A stretch of DNA of 64,000 nt from Ignavibacteria bacterium (lineage in GTDB: Bacteria; Bacteroidota; Ignavibacteria; Kapaibacteriales; UBA2268), in assembly GCA_016844745.1 (NCBI GenBank), contig JAERMQ010000004.1, forward strand, positions 62,001 to 126,000. The letters run 5' to 3'. Of the stretch, positions 24,228 through 33,600 are shown piece by piece (within the stretch, counting starts at the first letter, position 1; each line of letters starts with the position of its first letter). A program made the translations under genes and the position numbers. The notes below the pieces were generated by a model that searched no databases, was not told the origin of the DNA, and worked only from the letters and a program-made list of their open reading frames with translations.

Positions 24228-24766
24228 TTACGCACTCCGCTGACTTTGAAAATTTTATAATTATTTAAATTCTGGTCTGATTCAAATCCCCAGCCCTCGA
24301 GCCGCTCAACGGGGGAATTAATTTTTACGTACTCGTTGGAATAAAGTTTCTGGTTTCTGTTATCCCACAATAATAATTTCGTTACGAGCCGTCTATTGGT
24401 TTTTTTATTGATTACCAACACATTTCCTCTTGCAAGCATATCCCGTGTTTTATCGTCAACGCGAGCGCTGTCTGCCCATAAATATGTTTCTGTTTCACCG
24501 GTTTCCTTCGATATAAACTCAACGCGAACGCTGTCGTCAAGTAGCGTTTCAGCCCTTTCATTGTAAATCCTGCTCTTTTTTGCCCAAAGTACAGCCTTTA
24601 AATAAGATGAATCAATAAATGATACTTTGATATCCCAGCTAACCTGGTCTGGTGCCGAACCGATTTTCTCAATGATTTCGGCTTTCCGCTTCGGGCTGTG
24701 CTCTTCGGTGCAACCATTCAGAAGAACGGTGAATATAGTTAAAACAAATATTTTTTTTAGCATCAT
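24224..24766 (-). CDS. lptC: LPS export protein LptC (lipoprotein-type)
   Basis: 180 aa. The N-terminus has a lipobox (TVLLNGC, Cys19), common in FCB LptC proteins in place of a transmembrane anchor. The rest fits LptC/OstA-like beta-jellyroll repeats: YLKAVLWAKKSRIYNERAET, ADSARVDDKTRDMLARGNVL and TKLLLWDNRNQKLYSNEYVK. It would bridge lipopolysaccharide between the inner-membrane ABC complex and LptA. First gene of the operon with tpiA and pgsA. The start is one of two adjacent ATG codons. Confidence 0.85.
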   Translation of the reverse strand: MMLKKIFVLTIFTVLLNGCTEEHSPKRKAEIIEKIGSAPDQVSWDIKVSFIDSSYLKAVLWAKKSRIYNERAETLLDDSVRVEFISKETGETETYLWADSARVDDKTRDMLARGNVLVINKKTNRRLVTKLLLWDNRNQKLYSNEYVKINSPVERLEGWGFESDQNLNNYKIFKVSGVRK

Positions 24767-24894
24767 TCTTTGAATTCAGAATTACATAATGCAAGTTAAC
24801 TAAAGAAGTCATAATTTTAAAGAAAAAAGCATACTAGAAGCAAAATTCCTGCGAATTTCCCAATTTTTATTAAATTGCATGATTTATTAATTAT

Positions 24895-25674
24895 ATGTCA
24901 ATGCATAGTTTATCACAAATGACAGTTAACGCAATAGATATAAATAATGTAACAATCAAATTCGGCAGCCATACTGCAGTTGAGGACATTAATATAAAAA
25001 TAGAAGAAGGCATAATCTGCGCAATAGTAGGACCAAACGGTTCAGGGAAAACCTCGCTTCTAAAGTCCATACTTGGAGTAATCAAACCAACGGAAGGCGA
25101 TATAAAAATCTTCGGAAGGCAGCAGTCAGGCGTCCCGACTAACTGGCTCGGTTATGTCCCTCAAATAAAATCATTAGACCGCAGTTTTCCTGCCCAATCA
25201 ATCGAGCTTGTTGCAAGCGGAATGAAGCAGAGCTGGACAGGATTAATCAGTAAAAAGGAAAAAATGTTAGCACTCGATGCCCTTGAATCAGTCGAAGCCG
25301 GTGACCTTGCTTATCGGCAGCTTTCGAGTCTGTCGGGTGGCGAGCTTCAAAGAATTTATCTTGCCCGTTGCATTGCAAGGCGCCCAAAGATTTTTCTTTT
25401 AGATGAGCCTGCAACGGGTATAGATATGGTCTGCGAAGTAACGATTAATAATATAATTACCGAATATAACAGAACCGAAGGGGCAACCATAGTTCTCGTA
25501 ACTCACGATTGGGCTGTTGCCAATTCCCATGCCCAATACGTTTTGCTTTTGAACAAAAGACAGGTGTGCTATGGTAAGCCTGAAGAAGCATTCGAAAGCG
25601 ATTTGCTTTCGGAAGCTTTCGTTCATGGTGCGGACTTTTTATCGAAACATACACATCATGGCGCTCATGTTTAA
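24895..25674 (+). CDS. Metal (zinc/manganese type) ABC transporter ATP-binding protein
   Basis: 259 aa with Walker A GPNGSGKT (46-53), Q-loop GYVPQ, signature LSGGE (146-150), Walker B IFLLDEP (166-172) and H-loop LVTHDW (about 203). It resembles ZnuC/MntA-type ATPases and ends with a His-rich tail (SKHTHHGAHV), typical of zinc or manganese transporters. Two starts are possible (24895 and 24901); no ribosome site is clear. The permease follows after a strong hairpin repeat (25678-25767). No periplasmic binding protein is in the window. Confidence 0.88.
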   Translation: MSMHSLSQMTVNAIDINNVTIKFGSHTAVEDINIKIEEGIICAIVGPNGSGKTSLLKSILGVIKPTEGDIKIFGRQQSGVPTNWLGYVPQIKSLDRSFPAQSIELVASGMKQSWTGLISKKEKMLALDALESVEAGDLAYRQLSSLSGGELQRIYLARCIARRPKIFLLDEPATGIDMVCEVTINNIITEYNRTEGATIVLVTHDWAVANSHAQYVLLLNKRQVCYGKPEEAFESDLLSEAFVHGADFLSKHTHHGAHV

Positions 25675-25677
25675 GAA

Positions 25678-25767
25678 AATCGAAGAACCCCTCCCTAACC
25701 CTCCCCAAAGGAGAGGGAATATAAGTTCCCTCCCCTTTGGGGAGGGTTAGGGAGGGGTTCTTCGATT
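25678..25767. repeat. Long GC-rich hairpin between ABC ATPase and permease genes
   Basis: Near-perfect arms AATCGAAGAACCCCTCCCTA... and the reverse complement, with the inner core CCTCCCCAAAGGAGAGGG. It starts 4 bases after the ATPase stop, inside what should be an operon, so it may reduce read-through. Belongs to the C-tract family (B). Confidence 0.85.
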
Positions 25768-25874
25768 CTGTCAGTGTATCATTCATATTGACTATTTATA
25801 CAGTAGAATTTGTTGAAAAAAAAATTTGGTTGCTTATTAAATTGTAATTGAAGAAAAAATATTAAAGGAAAAAT

Positions 25875-26690
25875 TTGAATATTATAGATGCTATGAGGAT
25901 GCCGTTTCTACAGAAAGCCTTAGCCGGCGCAATAATTGTGGGTTTTTTGGCGAGCTATTACGGTGTTTTTATTGTTCAGCGAAAAATGAGTTTCTTAGGG
26001 AGCGGGCTGGCTCATTCTGCTTTCGGAGGTGTAGCGCTTGGTTTACTGCTTGAAATCGAGCCTTTATTGATTGCAGTTCCATTTACGATTACAGTTGCCG
26101 TAGCCATAATATTTTTAAAAAACAAGACCGGACTTGGCTCCGATACATCAATTGGAATTCTTTTTGCTGTTTCGATGGCGCTTGGAATTATTTTCTTATC
26201 AATTAAAAAAACATATTCCGCCGATGCATATTCTTATCTTTTCGGTTCAATTTTATCGGTATTCAATGCAGACCTTATATTAGGAGGCATCGTGGCTCTT
26301 GCAACAATAATAATGTCGATGAAATACTGGAAACGCTGGGCTTATTCGACCTTCGACCAGGAATTGGCTTCTTCGGACCATGTGCCTGTCATTCGGGATG
26401 ATTACCTGCTTTCGATAATGATTGGCTTTACAATTGTTATAGCGATGAAAATTGCCGGGATTGTGCTGATAGCAGCATTTCTTGTAATACCGGCAGCAGC
26501 GGCACGAATGCTTGCTAAGACATTTTTTGGTATGACAGCAATCTCGGTGATAATCGGTACGGCAAGCGCAATTGCGGGCTTGGTATTATCATTTTTTCTT
26601 GATTTGCCGAGCGGAGCCGTAATCATCATGGTTCAGGCAGTTATTTTTTTGATTTTTGCTATAATAAGAGGAATAGTTCCTAAGGTGTAA
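25875..26690 (+). CDS. Metal ABC transporter permease (ABC-3/ZnuB family)
   Basis: 271 aa with seven or eight hydrophobic segments and ABC-3 family motifs: FLASYYGVFIVQRKMSFLGS, GLAHSAFGGVALG, STFDQELASSDHVPV and LLIAAFLVIPAAAARML-like VLIAAFLVIPAAAARML. TTG start with AAAGGAAAAA upstream. It forms the membrane channel for zinc or manganese import with the ATPase encoded 200 bp upstream. Metal specificity cannot be read from sequence alone. Confidence 0.88.
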   Translation: MNIIDAMRMPFLQKALAGAIIVGFLASYYGVFIVQRKMSFLGSGLAHSAFGGVALGLLLEIEPLLIAVPFTITVAVAIIFLKNKTGLGSDTSIGILFAVSMALGIIFLSIKKTYSADAYSYLFGSILSVFNADLILGGIVALATIIMSMKYWKRWAYSTFDQELASSDHVPVIRDDYLLSIMIGFTIVIAMKIAGIVLIAAFLVIPAAAARMLAKTFFGMTAISVIIGTASAIAGLVLSFFLDLPSGAVIIMVQAVIFLIFAIIRGIVPKV

Positions 26691-26740
26691 TTTCTAATAT
26701 TTACTATAACCTATACTCTATAGGCTACCACAAAAGGCAA

Positions 26741-27003
26741 GAAGAATGTCATTCGTAAGCGAAGTAAAGAATCCATAAGCAGCATTGGGACTGGATTCTT
26801 CACTTCGTTACCAATGACAGATTTTTCTTAATTCAAAATAATGGCAACTATTTCAACAATGAGAAACCCCCTAACCCCCTTTGAAAAAGGGGAAATTAGT
26901 TGTCCCCCCTTTTTCAAAGGGGGTTAGGGGGTTTCTCTTGAATTTGTCATTGCGTATTTTTATTAATTCCATTATTTTGGAGTTCTGAATGACATTCTTC
27001 CTG
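26741..27003. repeat. Composite of family-A hairpin and family-B C-tract hairpin
   Basis: The 353-bp gap 26691-27043 is almost all repeat. A family-A hairpin (26741-26829, loop with CATTGGGACTGG) is followed by a strong hairpin of GAGAAACCCCCTAACCCCCT and its reverse complement (26861-26940). A lone family-A arm (26987-27003) closes the block. The 26861-27003 part is the reverse complement of the left half of the block at 12214-12438. Confidence 0.85.
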
Positions 27004-27043
27004 CCTTAATAGAAAATTTCTTTGAACGGGATTCCCAATATTT

Positions 27044-27526
27044 TCATTCTACTATCTTCTCTTTCAATTTCTGCACTACATAAGCCGGAACAAACTCCGA
27101 TACATCCTGCCCATAGCGTGAAAGCTCGCGTATAATACTGGAATTGAGATATGTATATTTCTCGTGAGGCATAAGGAATACGGTGTGGATGCCAGGCTCA
27201 ATCTTGCGATTCATCAGCGCTATCTGGAATTCATATTCGAAGTCGGAAATTGCACGAATACCGCGAATTATAGCCTTAGCGCCCTTCTCACGAGCAAAGT
27301 CAACAGTTAAGCCGGTAGTACTATCCACTTCGATATTCTCCAGATGACCCAATGCCTGCCGAGCCATTTCAAGCCGCTCCTGCTCATCGAAGAGAGTGCT
27401 TTTCTTGGAATTAACCGCAACGACGACTATTACTTTATGGAACATCTGGCTTGCACGCTCGATGACGTCAACATGACCGTTGGTAATTGGGTCGAAAGTG
27501 CCGGGATATATTGCTATTTTTATCAT
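27044..27526 (-). CDS. coaD: Phosphopantetheine adenylyltransferase
   Basis: 160 aa, the usual size. Class I nucleotidyltransferase fold: GTFDPITNGHVDVIERA (the T/H-x-G-H motif), RGIRAISDFEYEFQIALMNR, and the ISSTxxR-like YLNSSIIRELSRYG. It transfers AMP from ATP to 4'-phosphopantetheine in coenzyme A synthesis. It stands alone, with repeat-filled gaps on both sides. Confidence 0.96.
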   Translation of the reverse strand: MIKIAIYPGTFDPITNGHVDVIERASQMFHKVIVVVAVNSKKSTLFDEQERLEMARQALGHLENIEVDSTTGLTVDFAREKGAKAIIRGIRAISDFEYEFQIALMNRKIEPGIHTVFLMPHEKYTYLNSSIIRELSRYGQDVSEFVPAYVVQKLKEKIVE

Positions 27527-27580
27527 ATATTATAATTATTTTTTTTTCTAAGTAACCTCAGAGAAATAATAAAATTACAG

Positions 27581-27763
27581 AAATGTCATTCTGAACGAAG
27601 TGAAGAATCTTATCGTAAATTCTGATACAATCTTTTTTTCGCTGTTCTTTTTCACCTTAGAACTTGCAAATATCAAATGTTAAAGAAGATTCTTCACTTC
27701 GTTCAGAATGACATTCTTCCATTATTAAGAAGATTCTTCACTTCGTTCAGAATGACATTCTTC
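27581..27763. repeat. Family-A repeat with one left arm and two right arms
   Basis: The left arm at 27581-27611 and two identical right arms at 27684-27720 and 27727-27763 (AAGATTCTTCACTTCGTTCA...) share the same orientation. The doubled right arm shows local duplication. It fills the gap 27527-27817. Confidence 0.85.
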
Positions 27764-27817
27764 ATGATATAATCTTCAGCCTCATAATCATAAAGGAAAT
27801 TCATTTTATAAGCCTTT

Positions 27818-29077
27818 TCAAACTACACTATATCCAACAGATTGAATGGCGTTTTTAACTGCTGCCATATCGAAGCTGCCTTCAATTTTTGCATTTTTCC
27901 CCTGTAAACTGACTTCAACAGTCGATACGCCATCAACTGCAGATATCGCCTTCTTTACATTCATCACGCAATGATTGCAGGTCATTCCTTCGATATTTAT
28001 TGTTTCAGTTCCGTTCATTTCCATTTCCTTTCCTTTAAACAGTTTCGGTAGATACTTCCTTTGCAAAGATAATATTAAAAAAATAAATAATAATATTCCG
28101 GTAATCAAGGAAATATAGTCTGTACTTCCTTCGGTATGATGATGATGTACATGCTGCATTATGCTTTCCATACCTGTACCCGTTCCGGCAGCAATAAAAT
28201 CCAATAATAAACCGAAAGCCATTGCGGATATTGAAATCGTAGCAACAAATAGAATTGCAATTCTTTTACCAAGTGTTTTCGTAATAATCATTAAACTTGC
28301 TGCATTCGTAGCCGGTCCGGCAGCAAGAAAAACAAAAGCCACACCAGGCGAAAAACCTTTTGCCATTAATGTAAGGGCAATAGGAATAGAAGCGGTTGCG
28401 CATACATACATCGGAATACCGACAATTATCATTATCAGCATCCCCGGAATACCATTGGTTACTCCGAGATTGCCAAAAAATTCATTCGGTACGAAATAAG
28501 AAATTAAGCCCGAAATTACGAGACCAAAAATAAATTGGACTGAAATATCATCCAAAAATTCGATAAATGAATATTGAAACATTTCTTTTGCTTTTGGAAG
28601 GAATCCTTTGGGAATGTCAGATAAATCACTTGTAGAATTAAATTTTGCAGTTTCAATTACCGGTTGCTTATTTTCGGTAAAACGAACAACAAGCCCGCCG
28701 AATATCCCCATAACAAAAGATGCGATGGGACGGAAAATTGCAAAAAGCCAGCCAAGCATACCATAAGTAGCTATCATACTGTCGATACCGGTTTGAGGAG
28801 TTGAAATTAAAAAAGATACTACTGCTCCTTTCGAAGCGCCGTTCCGGGCAAGATATATCGCGGTTGGTACTACACCACAAGAGCATAACGGCAAAGGGAC
28901 ACCAAATAATGCAGCTTTAATAACTGATGCAATATTATTATTACCAACATGACGAACAACCATATCTTTATTAAAAAAAACATGTAATAATCCGGTAAAA
29001 AAAAGTCCTAGAATAAGGTAGGGAGCCATTTCAAAGAAAAGCCTGAGTGTCTCTTTTCCAATATCTATAATAAACAT
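27818..29077 (-). CDS. Permease (DUF318/SO_0444-type Cu/Zn efflux) fused to a C-terminal heavy-metal-associated domain
   Basis: 419 aa with about eight membrane spans in two halves. Each half has a permease-repeat motif: GVPLPLCSCGVVPTAIYLAR and ISTPQTGIDS in the first, GIPMYVCATASIPIALTLMA and LAAGPATNAASL in the second. A His-rich loop HVHHHH lies between. The last ~65 residues are an HMA domain with IEGMTCNHCVMNVKKAIS (metal-binding Cys-x2-Cys). This combination is the SO_0444-like Cu/Zn efflux permease group. Start ATG has TTTAGGAAAAA upstream, and a CAAATATA box (TATATTTG) lies at 29109-29116. Probably exports copper or zinc; not tested. Confidence 0.85.
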   Translation of the reverse strand: MFIIDIGKETLRLFFEMAPYLILGLFFTGLLHVFFNKDMVVRHVGNNNIASVIKAALFGVPLPLCSCGVVPTAIYLARNGASKGAVVSFLISTPQTGIDSMIATYGMLGWLFAIFRPIASFVMGIFGGLVVRFTENKQPVIETAKFNSTSDLSDIPKGFLPKAKEMFQYSFIEFLDDISVQFIFGLVISGLISYFVPNEFFGNLGVTNGIPGMLIMIIVGIPMYVCATASIPIALTLMAKGFSPGVAFVFLAAGPATNAASLMIITKTLGKRIAILFVATISISAMAFGLLLDFIAAGTGTGMESIMQHVHHHHTEGSTDYISLITGILLFIFLILSLQRKYLPKLFKGKEMEMNGTETINIEGMTCNHCVMNVKKAISAVDGVSTVEVSLQGKNAKIEGSFDMAAVKNAIQSVGYSVV

Positions 29078-29288
29078 TTTTTCCTAAATCCATTTTTATA
29101 AACTATGCCAAATATACACGAAAAATTTATAATTTTGTTTTATAAAACTATAAATTAAATCATAAATCAAAAATCGTTAATCCTTGTTCGTAAATTTTTT
29201 ATAATAAAGCAGAATAGAACAGGCAAAAGTTAGTTGAAATTGTATGTAATATCAGTTAATATAAACTAAGTTGTTTTCAAAGGAAAAA

Positions 29289-29337
29289 TATAACACACCA
29301 CTTAAACCCCTCGAGAGGGGAATTAGGAGTGTGTTAT
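29289..29337. repeat. Hairpin ATAACACACCACTTAAACCCCTC.. and inverse
   Basis: Imperfect inverted repeat with a CCCCTCGAGAGGGG centre. It lies in the 530-bp gap 29078-29607, whose rest is AT-rich and holds the promoter described at 29532. A copy of the AATCGTTAATCCTTGTTC repeat lies at 29167-29190. Confidence 0.75.
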
Positions 29338-29531
29338 TTTCAATTTCCGGTTTTTAGATAGGACTCCATTTTGGACTGTTTGCCATGATAATATAATTTT
29401 TTGTAAATTTGTAAATGTTAATAATTACAATTCGACTTAAATAACATAATTGTTAGTTAAGCATTAATTGATGATTTATACAGACGTTAAAATGATTATA
29501 TGAAAATATTTTAATATATTATTTAAAATTA

Positions 29532-29560
29532 TTTGTTAAATTGAATAATAAATAGATTTG
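29532..29560 (+). promoter_or_regulatory. Bacteroidota-type promoter (TTTG-N17-TAGATTTG)
   Basis: TTTG at 29532-29535 and TAGATTTG at 29553-29560 are separated by 17 bases, close to the TTTG/TAnnTTTG consensus. It is 48 bases before the ATG at 29608. This is the best match of this type seen in the window. Confidence 0.45.
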
Positions 29561-29607
29561 ACTATTAAATAAATGTCAAATAAGGGAGAACAATAAGGAG
29601 TTTTAAA

Positions 29608-30417
29608 ATGTCGGATGACATGGATTATGGCTTGGACATTGATGATTTTGATTTTGGGGGTTCTATACCGGAATTCGAAGGTTTGGAGGAACCGGCAGTA
29701 TCCCCTCAAAAATCAAGTGCTGCAGCGGAATCAACCCCTGTAAATCGTGAACTGTTGTTGCAGGAAAATAAGATAATGAAGAGTTTTTTTAAAATGCTTC
29801 AGGATGCTACCGATACCGGCGATAAAACAAATTTTTATTATAAATTTTTCGATTTATTCGGACTTTACCAGGTTTTCTGCGACCAGAATAATATTGCAGT
29901 CAATTTCCCAAAATTAGCCTTCAATAAAAAAGAAAATATGGCTCTGATTATTACTTTTTTCAGAAGCCGCGACCGCGTAATTGACCGCTTGTTGAAGGAG
30001 CAATCTTCGCAGCATGAGTTATCTTCAAAAAAAGACATGTTCAAATCAATGCTCTCTACTAAGTTCTCCTACAATTTCGAACCATCAGAATATACCCGTT
30101 TAAATGATTTATTAAATGAACTCAGTAAGAAATTGATAGATGCAGTCGGAAATTCTTCAAGCGAAAATTTTATAACCAGGCTGAATAAACGTATTACTGC
30201 ACTTCAGCAGCAATTACAAATGAAAATGCCATCTTTAGATGAATATTGGGGATTGATAGGTGGTATCGGCGCTTTCATTGGGGCATATTCTGCCCAAGCA
30301 AAACCTTATGTAGACAACATGAAAGAAATAATCAATATCATCTGGGTGGTTCAGGCGCGAGCAGAAGGATTAGGAGACAGAGCGCCAAAATTGAGTGTGA
30401 ATTTCCAGGAAAAATAA
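29608..30417 (+). CDS. Hypothetical acidic-N-terminus protein
   Basis: 269 aa. No family is recognised. The first 45 residues are acidic and low complexity (MSDDMDYGLDIDDFDFGGSI). Residues 50-200 look mostly helical (LLLQENKIMKSFFKMLQDAT; KKLIDAVGNSS). A Gly-rich hydrophobic patch (LIGGIGAFIGAYSAQAKPYV) lies near residue 213-232. AAGGAG lies before the ATG. It lies 212 bp upstream of the type ISP restriction-modification gene on the same strand, separated by a hairpin (30441-30483); no functional link is shown. Confidence 0.7.
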   Translation: MSDDMDYGLDIDDFDFGGSIPEFEGLEEPAVSPQKSSAAAESTPVNRELLLQENKIMKSFFKMLQDATDTGDKTNFYYKFFDLFGLYQVFCDQNNIAVNFPKLAFNKKENMALIITFFRSRDRVIDRLLKEQSSQHELSSKKDMFKSMLSTKFSYNFEPSEYTRLNDLLNELSKKLIDAVGNSSSENFITRLNKRITALQQQLQMKMPSLDEYWGLIGGIGAFIGAYSAQAKPYVDNMKEIINIIWVVQARAEGLGDRAPKLSVNFQEK

Positions 30418-30440
30418 TATAATTATCATTTAAAAAAGTG

Positions 30441-30483
30441 CCCTCACCCTGCACTCTCCCATTGGGAGAGGGTAGGGTGAGGG
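30441..30483. repeat. GC-rich hairpin CCCTCACCCTGCACTCTCCC and inverse
   Basis: Perfect arms with a short ATTG loop, directly after the hypothetical gene. Probable terminator; C-tract family. Confidence 0.8.
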
Positions 30484-30629
30484 TTAATTTTATGTGTTAA
30501 TTTATGTAATTCATATCTTTTTATAAAAATCCCAGCATTTCTATTTCTTATTTCCTATAAAATTATTTATTTTTTTTGCAATTTTGTAATCTCTGGTTAA
30601 GATTCAAATAATTTATTTAAAATACCATT

Positions 30630-33600
30630 ATGAGTTTTAATAATATTCTTGAAAAATACCGAAAATTATCCTACTCCGAACATGACAAAGGCGCTCGCTT
30701 CGAAAGATTAATGCAAGCCTTTCTGCAAACAGACCCGCTTTATTCTTACAGATTTAAAAAGGTTTGGCTGTGGAATGAGTTTCATGGCAGAAGTGATTTA
30801 GGTGGTGGGGATACCGGTATCGATTTGGTAGCAATGACAAACGAAGGCGACTATTGGGCAGTTCAATGCAAATGTTATCAGGAAAACGCAATTATTGATA
30901 AACCTGCTGTTGATTCATTTCTATCTACATCCAGCAAGGAATTTAAAAACGAGCAACTAAAAACTGTCAGCTTTTCCCAACGGCTTTGGATATCAACTAC
31001 CAATCATTGGGGACCGAATGCTACTGAAGCGATTAAGAATCAAAATCCATCGGTAATACGATTAAGTTTGAACGATTTGCAAGTATCACCGGTTGAATGG
31101 GAGAAATTAGAAAAAGGTATTCATGGCGATAATTCACGTATTGCAAAAAAACCGGTTTTTCCACATATCTTTCAAGTCAGAACGGCTGTAAATGAGTATT
31201 ATAAAAACAATAACCGCGGTAAACTCATTATGGCATGTGGTACAGGTAAAACAATTGCATCGCTTAAAATTTCGGAATTTGAAACAAACGGTAATGGTTT
31301 AATTCTTATCTTAGTTCCTTCAATTGCACTCATTAGTCAAACATTGCGGGAATGGTCATCACAAGCGGACGAACCAATTAATGCCATTTGCATTTGCTCT
31401 GACCCTGCTGTCTCAAAAAAGAAGAATGAAGATAACGATAGTACCAGTGTCATCGATTTAGCCTTGCCTGCTTCTACAAATCCCAATGATATTTTTAATC
31501 AGTTTTGGAAGTTCAGCCGGTTCAAAACCAATGGATTAACCGTCGTTTTTTCCACATATCAGTCTATTGAAGTTATCTCAAATGCACAAAAAGAATTACA
31601 AAAGAAATTACCTCAATACGGAGAATTTGATTTAATTATTTGTGACGAAGCACACAGAACAACCGGAGTAACTTTGACCGGTGAGGATGATTCCTCATTT
31701 GTAAAGGTTCATGATAACGATTTCATAAAAGCAAAAAAACGGCTTTACATGACTGCAACTCCCCGTCTTTACAGCGATGATGTAAAAAGCAAAGCTGTGC
31801 AAGCCGAAGCAATCCTGTGTTCAATGGATGATAAAAAATTGTATGGAGAAGAAATTTACCGGATAGGTTTTGGTGAAGCCGTCGAAAGAGATTTATTAAC
31901 TGATTATAAAGTATTAATCCTTACTTTAAGCGATAAAGATGTTCCTCCGGCAGTTCAAAAAATGATTTCCGGCAGGGAGAGCGAAATCAATACCGATGAT
32001 GCTTCTAAACTCATTGGTTGCATCAATGCACTTTCAAAACAAATCCTCGGTGATGAAGGTATCATTAAAGTAACTGACCCGGAACCTATGCGGCGTGCTG
32101 TGGCTTTTTGCCAAAGTATAGCAGCATCCAAAAAAATTACCGACACATTCAACAAAGCAACTGATTCTTACATCAGTTCATTGCCTGCCGTTAAAAAAGA
32201 ACAAATGGTTTCTGTTAATTCCGACCATATTGACGGCACAATGTCTGCCCCTCTAAGAGATGAAAAATTAAGTTGGTTAAAAGCCCAAACGCAAGAAAAC
32301 GAATGTCGGGTCCTGACTAATGTTCGCTGTTTGAGCGAAGGTGTTGACGTTCCTTCTTTGGATGCGGTGATGTTTCTATCTGCACGTAACTCGCAGGTTG
32401 ATGTAGTGCAGTCGGTTGGTCGCGTTATGCGAAAAGCGCCGGGAAAAAAATACGGCTATATTATAATTCCCGTCCTTGTTCCTTCCGATGTAGATGCCTC
32501 AAAAGCGTTAGATGACAATGAACGGTATAAAGTAGTCTGGACTGTTCTCAACGCTTTGCGTGCCCACGACGACCGCTTCAATGCTACGGTAAATAAAATT
32601 GAATTAAATAAAAAGCGCCCTGAACAAATTATGGTTGGCGGCACCGAATATGCTTTCGATAAAGACGGACAGCCAATAAAAAAGGATGATACTGAGATTC
32701 CCGATTCCAATAAAGAAATCAGCAGGCAATTAGCCCTGCAATTTGAGCAATTGCAAAATATTGTCTTTGCCCGGATGGTACTAAAAGTTGGCGACAGGCG
32801 ATATTGGGAGCAATGGGCAAAAAGCGTTGCCGAAATTGCAGAGCGGCAGGTAGAACGAATTAACCGCTTAATTAACGAGGATAAAACACACAAAAAGGCT
32901 TTTGCCAATTTCCTTTCCGGTTTGCAAAAAAATATCAATCCCAGCATATCGCAGCAGGAAGCCGTTGAAATGCTATCGCAGCATATAATTACAAAACCTG
33001 TGTTTGAGGCTTTGTTCGAAGGCTATTCATTTGTTAAGAAAAATCCTATTTCGGTTAGTATGCAAACAATGCTTGATTTGTTGGAAGGGCAGGCAATTGA
33101 AAAGGATACTGAAACCCTCCAAAAATTTTATGAATCAGTTAAAATGCGAGCTGCCGGTATTGATAATGCCGATGGTAAACAACGCATCATTATTGAATTG
33201 TACGATAAATTCTTTAAAACCGCATTTCCAAAAATGGTTGAGAAATTAGGCATTGTTTATACTCCAGTAGAAGTAGTTGATTTCATCATTCATTCAGTAA
33301 ATGATGTATTGAAAAAGGAATTTAACCGCAGTATTTCCGATGAAAACATTCACATATTAGACCCGTTTACCGGAACGGGAACTTTCATAACCCGCTTACT
33401 GCAAAGCGGCTTAATTGAAAAGAAAGATTTGGAACGCAAATACAAACACGAAATCCATGCGAACGAAATTGTTTTGCTTGCTTATTACATTGCTGCCGTA
33501 AATATTGAAAATGCTTACCATGATGCCATAGCTCCCTCTCCTTTGGAGAGGGCGGGGGGTGAGGTTTCTTATATCCCTTTCGACGGAATCTGCCTTACCG

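Noticed and set aside
32456-32947. Minus-strand ORF of 163 aa inside the ISP gene
   Set aside because: Shadow of the helicase region; no start signal and no family resemblance.
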